In this document: in pieces, positions 61,134-64,000 of the stretch
How the letters are laid out: every line of letters begins with the position of its first letter
How positions within the stretch are numbered: the stretch's first letter is position 1
Assembly: GCA_016870215.1 (NCBI GenBank)
Contig: VGCD01000004.1
Span: 1 to 64,000 of the forward strand
Direction: 5' to 3'
Origin: Actinomycetota bacterium
Lineage (GTDB): Bacteria; Actinomycetota; Acidimicrobiia; Acidimicrobiales; Ilumatobacteraceae
DNA length: 64,000 nt
Position numbers and translations under genes: made by a program
The notes under the pieces: generated by a model
Database searches by the model: none
What the model was told of the DNA's origin: nothing
Seen by the model: the letters and a program-made list of their open reading frames with translations, nothing else

Positions 61134-62249
61134 ATGGGTCGACAACTGGCAACAAAGAGTCGCGTTCTTGCACTGATCGTGACCGCAACGGTCGCATCGT
61201 CATTTCTGGCCGCTTGCGGCGGCGGGGCAGCCACCGAAGAGGGGGCTGGCGCCATCACCGACACCACGACTGACGCCATGACTACAACGACGTTGCCTGG
61301 CAAGGTGTGGCCATTAACTGGTCTGCCATTGGCCGAGGCCGATGAACTCACCTCGCTGCGCCCGGCGCTCGTGGCAAAGATCGATGCTCATCCACTTGCC
61401 AACCCACAAACTGGTCTGCAAGCAGCCGACATCGTGTTTGAAGAAAATGTCGAGCGCCTCACGCGTTTCGCCGCAATCATGCACTCGAAGGGCAGTGACC
61501 CAGTGGGTCCGCTGCGCAGTGGTCGTACACAAGACGTCGACATCCTCGGTGCTTACAACAAGCCACTTTTTGCGTGGAGCGGTGGAAACGTGCGCGTGAC
61601 GAAAGCTGTCAACGACAGTGATCTCGTCAACGTGGGTCAATCCGCATCACGTGGCAAGGGTGGTTACTACCGCGAGAAGACTCGCAAGGCGCCGCACAAC
61701 CTGTTCGCCAAGACCGCTGACTTGTGGAAGCTCGCGCCAGAGGGTTCGGGGCCACCACAAGCACAGTTCGTGTATCGCGGTACTAGCGATGCGATGCCGG
61801 CCACGGCCGCACCCGCCGCAGGAACAAAAGTGGCAATGGACAACATGAAGGTGTATTGGCAGTGGGATCCGTCAACGTCGTCATACATCCGTTTTGTCGA
61901 AGACTTGAAGCGCGTCAGCCAACCCCACATGGACACTGACGGAACCCAAGTCAGCGCATCGAATGTTGTCGTCCTGTACGTCGAGTACAAGCGCTCAAAG
62001 GCTGACCGTAAGAGCCCAGAAGCCCAAACCATCGGCAAGGGTCTGATGTCGGTCCATACAAACGGCGTCTGGGTCGGTGGAACGTGGGAACGCAAAGACC
62101 GTACTCAGCCGTTCACGCTCAAAGACACTGCAGGTGCGGTGGTGCGTCTGACACCTGGTCGAACCTGGATTGAACTAGCGCGCAACTATGCGCAGGCGAT
62201 CGTGCCGGTGGGTGTCGACCCGAAGAAGGTTGCCTGGCCGAAACCGTGA
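61134..62249 (+). CDS. DUF3048 (YerB-like) lipoprotein
   Basis: A 371-residue exported lipoprotein. A signal peptide ends in the lipobox SFLAAC, so the lipid-modified Cys is near residue 28, followed by a Thr/Ala-rich linker. The two DUF3048 domains comprise residues about 55-180 (PLTGLPLAEADELTSLRPALVAKIDAHP) and 190-368 (KVYWQWDPSTSSYIRF, RTWIELARNYAQAIVP). Function unknown in B. subtilis YerB and here. ATG 61134 follows the htpX stop by one base. LspA at 38.5 kb would process it. Confidence 0.85.
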   Translation: MGRQLATKSRVLALIVTATVASSFLAACGGGAATEEGAGAITDTTTDAMTTTTLPGKVWPLTGLPLAEADELTSLRPALVAKIDAHPLANPQTGLQAADIVFEENVERLTRFAAIMHSKGSDPVGPLRSGRTQDVDILGAYNKPLFAWSGGNVRVTKAVNDSDLVNVGQSASRGKGGYYREKTRKAPHNLFAKTADLWKLAPEGSGPPQAQFVYRGTSDAMPATAAPAAGTKVAMDNMKVYWQWDPSTSSYIRFVEDLKRVSQPHMDTDGTQVSASNVVVLYVEYKRSKADRKSPEAQTIGKGLMSVHTNGVWVGGTWERKDRTQPFTLKDTAGAVVRLTPGRTWIELARNYAQAIVPVGVDPKKVAWPKP

Positions 62250-62282
62250 GGCTCGCTTCGGGCGAACCCATAGGGTCCTCTG

Positions 62283-62288
62283 TACGAT
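62283..62288 (+). promoter_or_regulatory. Candidate -10 element for a leaderless pdxS transcript
   Basis: TACGAT (TAnnnT) is six bases before the pdxS ATG, the same spacing as TACCCT before sepF. No Shine-Dalgarno sequence lies between. A second TAGGGT at 62271-62276 is an alternative. Confidence 0.4.
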
Positions 62289-62294
62289 GACGAC

Positions 62295-63188
62295 ATGTCA
62301 TCCTCCGCAGAGAACTTCACCGGTACTGTCCGCGTCAAGCGTGGGCTAGCCGAGATGTTGAAGGGCGGCGTCATCATGGACGTCGTCACGCCAGAACAAG
62401 CGCGCGTTGCCGAGGATGCCGGAGCGTGTGCAGTCATGGCGCTCGAGCGAGTGCCTGCCGACATTCGCAAAGACGGTGGCGTCGCCCGCATGAGCGACCC
62501 GGAAATGATCGAGGGAATCAAAGCTGCGGTCACCATTCCGGTCATGGCAAAGGCGCGCATCGGTCACTTCGTTGAAGCTCAAATTCTCGAGGCATTAGGT
62601 GTCGACTTTGTCGACGAATCAGAAGTGCTCACACCTGCCGATGAGGCGCACCACATCGATAAGTTCGGATTCACTGTGCCCTTCGTGTGTGGTGCCACCA
62701 ATCTCGGAGAAGCGCTCCGCCGCATTTCTGAAGGTGCCTGCATGATTCGCTCGAAGGGTGAGGCTGGTACCGGAAACATGGTTGAAGCCGTGCGGCATCT
62801 TCGCTCGATACTCGGAGACATCCGCAAGATCACCCAGGCCGATTCGGCTGAACTGTTCGACTGGGCCAAGCGCCTGCAAGCTCCACTTCCGCTTGTGCAG
62901 GAACTCGCCGAAACTGGCAAGTTGCCCGTGCCATTGTTCTGTGCCGGCGGAATTGCCACACCGGCCGATGCTGCGCTCGCAATGCAACTGGGAGCAGAAG
63001 CGGTGTTTGTCGGTTCTGGCATTTTCAAGAGTGCTGACCCAGCGCCACGCGCAAAAGCAATCGTTGAAGCCACCACCAATTTCCGTGACGCGCACATCCT
63101 GGCGAAAGTCAGTCGAGGTCTCGGTGCTCCAATGACCGGCATCGGCATGGATGCAGTGAACGAGCGCTACGCCGAGCGTGGCTGGTAG
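62295..63188 (+). CDS. pdxS: Pyridoxal 5'-phosphate synthase subunit PdxS
   Basis: (beta/alpha)8-barrel synthase that makes PLP from ribose 5-phosphate, glyceraldehyde 3-phosphate and ammonia, 297 residues. Hallmarks: [37 protein letters not shown], the catalytic Lys region [15 protein letters not shown], and AEAGTGN-type [16 protein letters not shown]. Its glutaminase partner pdxT follows after 37 bases. Relevant locally: YggS is a PLP-homeostasis protein. Confidence 0.96.
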   Translation: MSSSAENFTGTVRVKRGLAEMLKGGVIMDVVTPEQARVAEDAGACAVMALERVPADIRKDGGVARMSDPEMIEGIKAAVTIPVMAKARIGHFVEAQILEALGVDFVDESEVLTPADEAHHIDKFGFTVPFVCGATNLGEALRRISEGACMIRSKGEAGTGNMVEAVRHLRSILGDIRKITQADSAELFDWAKRLQAPLPLVQELAETGKLPVPLFCAGGIATPADAALAMQLGAEAVFVGSGIFKSADPAPRAKAIVEATTNFRDAHILAKVSRGLGAPMTGIGMDAVNERYAERGW

Positions 63189-63225
63189 CTGCGAGAAGTC
63201 AACATCATGACTGCGAGGCCCCCAG

Positions 63226-63837
63226 GTGAACGTGCGAGTCGGAGTACTCGCGGTTCAAGGAGCATTTCTCGCTCACGCTGAGGTTCTTTGCGATCTCGGC
63301 GTAGAAGCTGTCGAAGTTCGCCAACCAAACAATCTCGAGGGTTTGGATGCCATCGTGTTGCCCGGCGGTGAGTCGACCACAATGTCGAAGCTCTTGGTGT
63401 CCACTGGGTTGTGGCATCCACTCAATGGCCTTTTGCACGGGGGATTACCGGTGTTTGGAACGTGTGCCGGAATGATTCTTCTGGGCACATCGATTCTTGA
63501 TGGGCGCCCCGATCAATCATGTTTCGGCGTCATCGATATTGCGGTTCGCCGCAATGCATATGGTCGTCAAATTGATAGTTTCGAGGCCGACATCGACACT
63601 GCAGTTGGTCAATTTCATGGTGTGTTTATTCGTGCACCACGGATAGAGGCATTCGGCGCGAAGGTGGAGGTACTCGGGACTCACAACAACGAGCCTGTAA
63701 TAGTGCGACAGGGCACTGCACTTGCGGCTGCATTTCATCCAGAGTTAAGCGCCGATGTGCACTTGCATCAGTTCTTTATCACTCACGTCGCGGGTCTTGC
63801 TCCCGCGACAATTGACACGACTGCAAAGGGGCGTTGA
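63226..63837 (+). CDS. pdxT: Glutaminase subunit PdxT of PLP synthase
   Basis: Class I glutamine amidotransferase of 203 residues that supplies ammonia to PdxS. Motifs: [12 protein letters not shown] at the start, LPGGESTT, the nucleophile Cys in GTCAGMILL, and the catalytic His-x-Glu in FHPELS. GTG 63226 is preceded by a CCCAGG stretch only. Its stop is four bases from yebC. Confidence 0.94.
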   Translation: MNVRVGVLAVQGAFLAHAEVLCDLGVEAVEVRQPNNLEGLDAIVLPGGESTTMSKLLVSTGLWHPLNGLLHGGLPVFGTCAGMILLGTSILDGRPDQSCFGVIDIAVRRNAYGRQIDSFEADIDTAVGQFHGVFIRAPRIEAFGAKVEVLGTHNNEPVIVRQGTALAAAFHPELSADVHLHQFFITHVAGLAPATIDTTAKGR

Positions 63838-63841
63838 CCTT

Positions 63842-64000
63842 ATGTCCGGACATTCCAAGTGGGCAACCATCAAACACAAGAAGGGCGCCGCCGACAAAGC
63901 GCGCGGAAAGTTGTTTGCCAAGTTGGCGCGACAGATTGAAGTTGCTGCGCGTCAAGGTGGAGGCGACATCGACTCGAACGCGTCACTGCGAACGATGGTG
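63842..64000 (+). CDS. yebC: YebC/TACO1-family regulator (3' end outside window)
   Basis: Only the first 53 codons are present: [38 protein letters not shown], the invariant N-terminus of the YebC family. Known members act as DNA-binding regulators or as translation factors for polyproline stretches. Lies in the common pdxS-pdxT-yebC order, usually followed by ruvC. Confidence 0.95.
   Translation, partial: MSGHSKWATIKHKKGAADKARGKLFAKLARQIEVAARQGGGDIDSNASLRTMV

Noticed and set aside
1-64000. tRNA, rRNA, insertion sequences or prophage
   Set aside because: All gaps between genes are below about 270 bp; none reads as a cloverleaf or rRNA segment, and no transposase, integrase or terminal repeats were found.

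Overview
The window reads as a chromosomal stretch of a moderately GC-rich actinobacterium, most likely an Acidimicrobiia-type lineage (inference). The evidence is combined: a WhiB regulator, the mycothiol ligase MshC, the phosphatidylinositol mannoside (PIM) enzymes PimB', PgsA, PatA-like and PimA, F420-linked enzymes (NpdG-like reductase, LLM oxidoreductase), a bacterial proteasome activator, an InhA-like enoyl reductase, eukaryote-type IleRS, and many GTG starts. Coding density is very high. Most neighbours overlap by 4 bp (ATGA) or are a few bases apart, and no gap between genes exceeds about 270 bp. I see no rRNA, tRNA, CRISPR, phage or insertion sequence.

Layout. 1-2.5 kb: a redox module (rubrerythrin, iron-sulfur oxidoreductase, DUF3501). 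2.7-10.4 kb: WhiB, TrpD, a homoserine-kinase-like GHMP kinase, a CxxC mini-protein, QueG, PimB', a membrane protein, an SRPBCC protein, ROK glucokinase and an AlaC-like aminotransferase. 10.4-13 kb, minus strand: glycerol kinase, inositol monophosphatase and a small membrane protein. 13-17 kb: DinB, DUF3040, HNH nuclease, a lipoate-ligase-like protein, and a convergent membrane haem protein.

17.1-34 kb is the division and cell wall (dcw) cluster: mraZ, rsmH, ftsL, ftsI, murE, mraY, murD, ftsW, a murG-murC-murB triple fusion, ftsQ, ftsZ, yggS, sepF, yggT. murF is absent from its usual place. A TGGNN box array on the mraZ promoter looks like the MraZ operator, and a 269-bp noncoding segment with a long inverted repeat separates mraZ from rsmH. 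34-40 kb: ileS, a lysine-rich DksA/TraR-like protein, lspA, rluD and an Rrf2 regulator.

40-52 kb: a phosphodiesterase, Bpa, DnaE, a nitroreductase, a YyaL-type thioredoxin-fold protein, an InhA-like reductase, an F420:NADP reductase and mshC, whose stop codon lies inside a 4 x 21-bp tandem repeat. 52-60 kb: an acyltransferase, then thrS, HIT protein, hypothetical, pgsA, patA-like, (LLM oxidoreductase on the other strand), pimA, which is the PIM assembly line. 59.6-64 kb: lemA, htpX, a DUF3048 lipoprotein, pdxS, pdxT and the start of yebC.

The most unusual item is the single 1204-codon reading frame joining MurG, MurC and MurB. It would put three peptidoglycan precursor steps on one polypeptide inside the divisome operon, directly before ftsQ and ftsZ.
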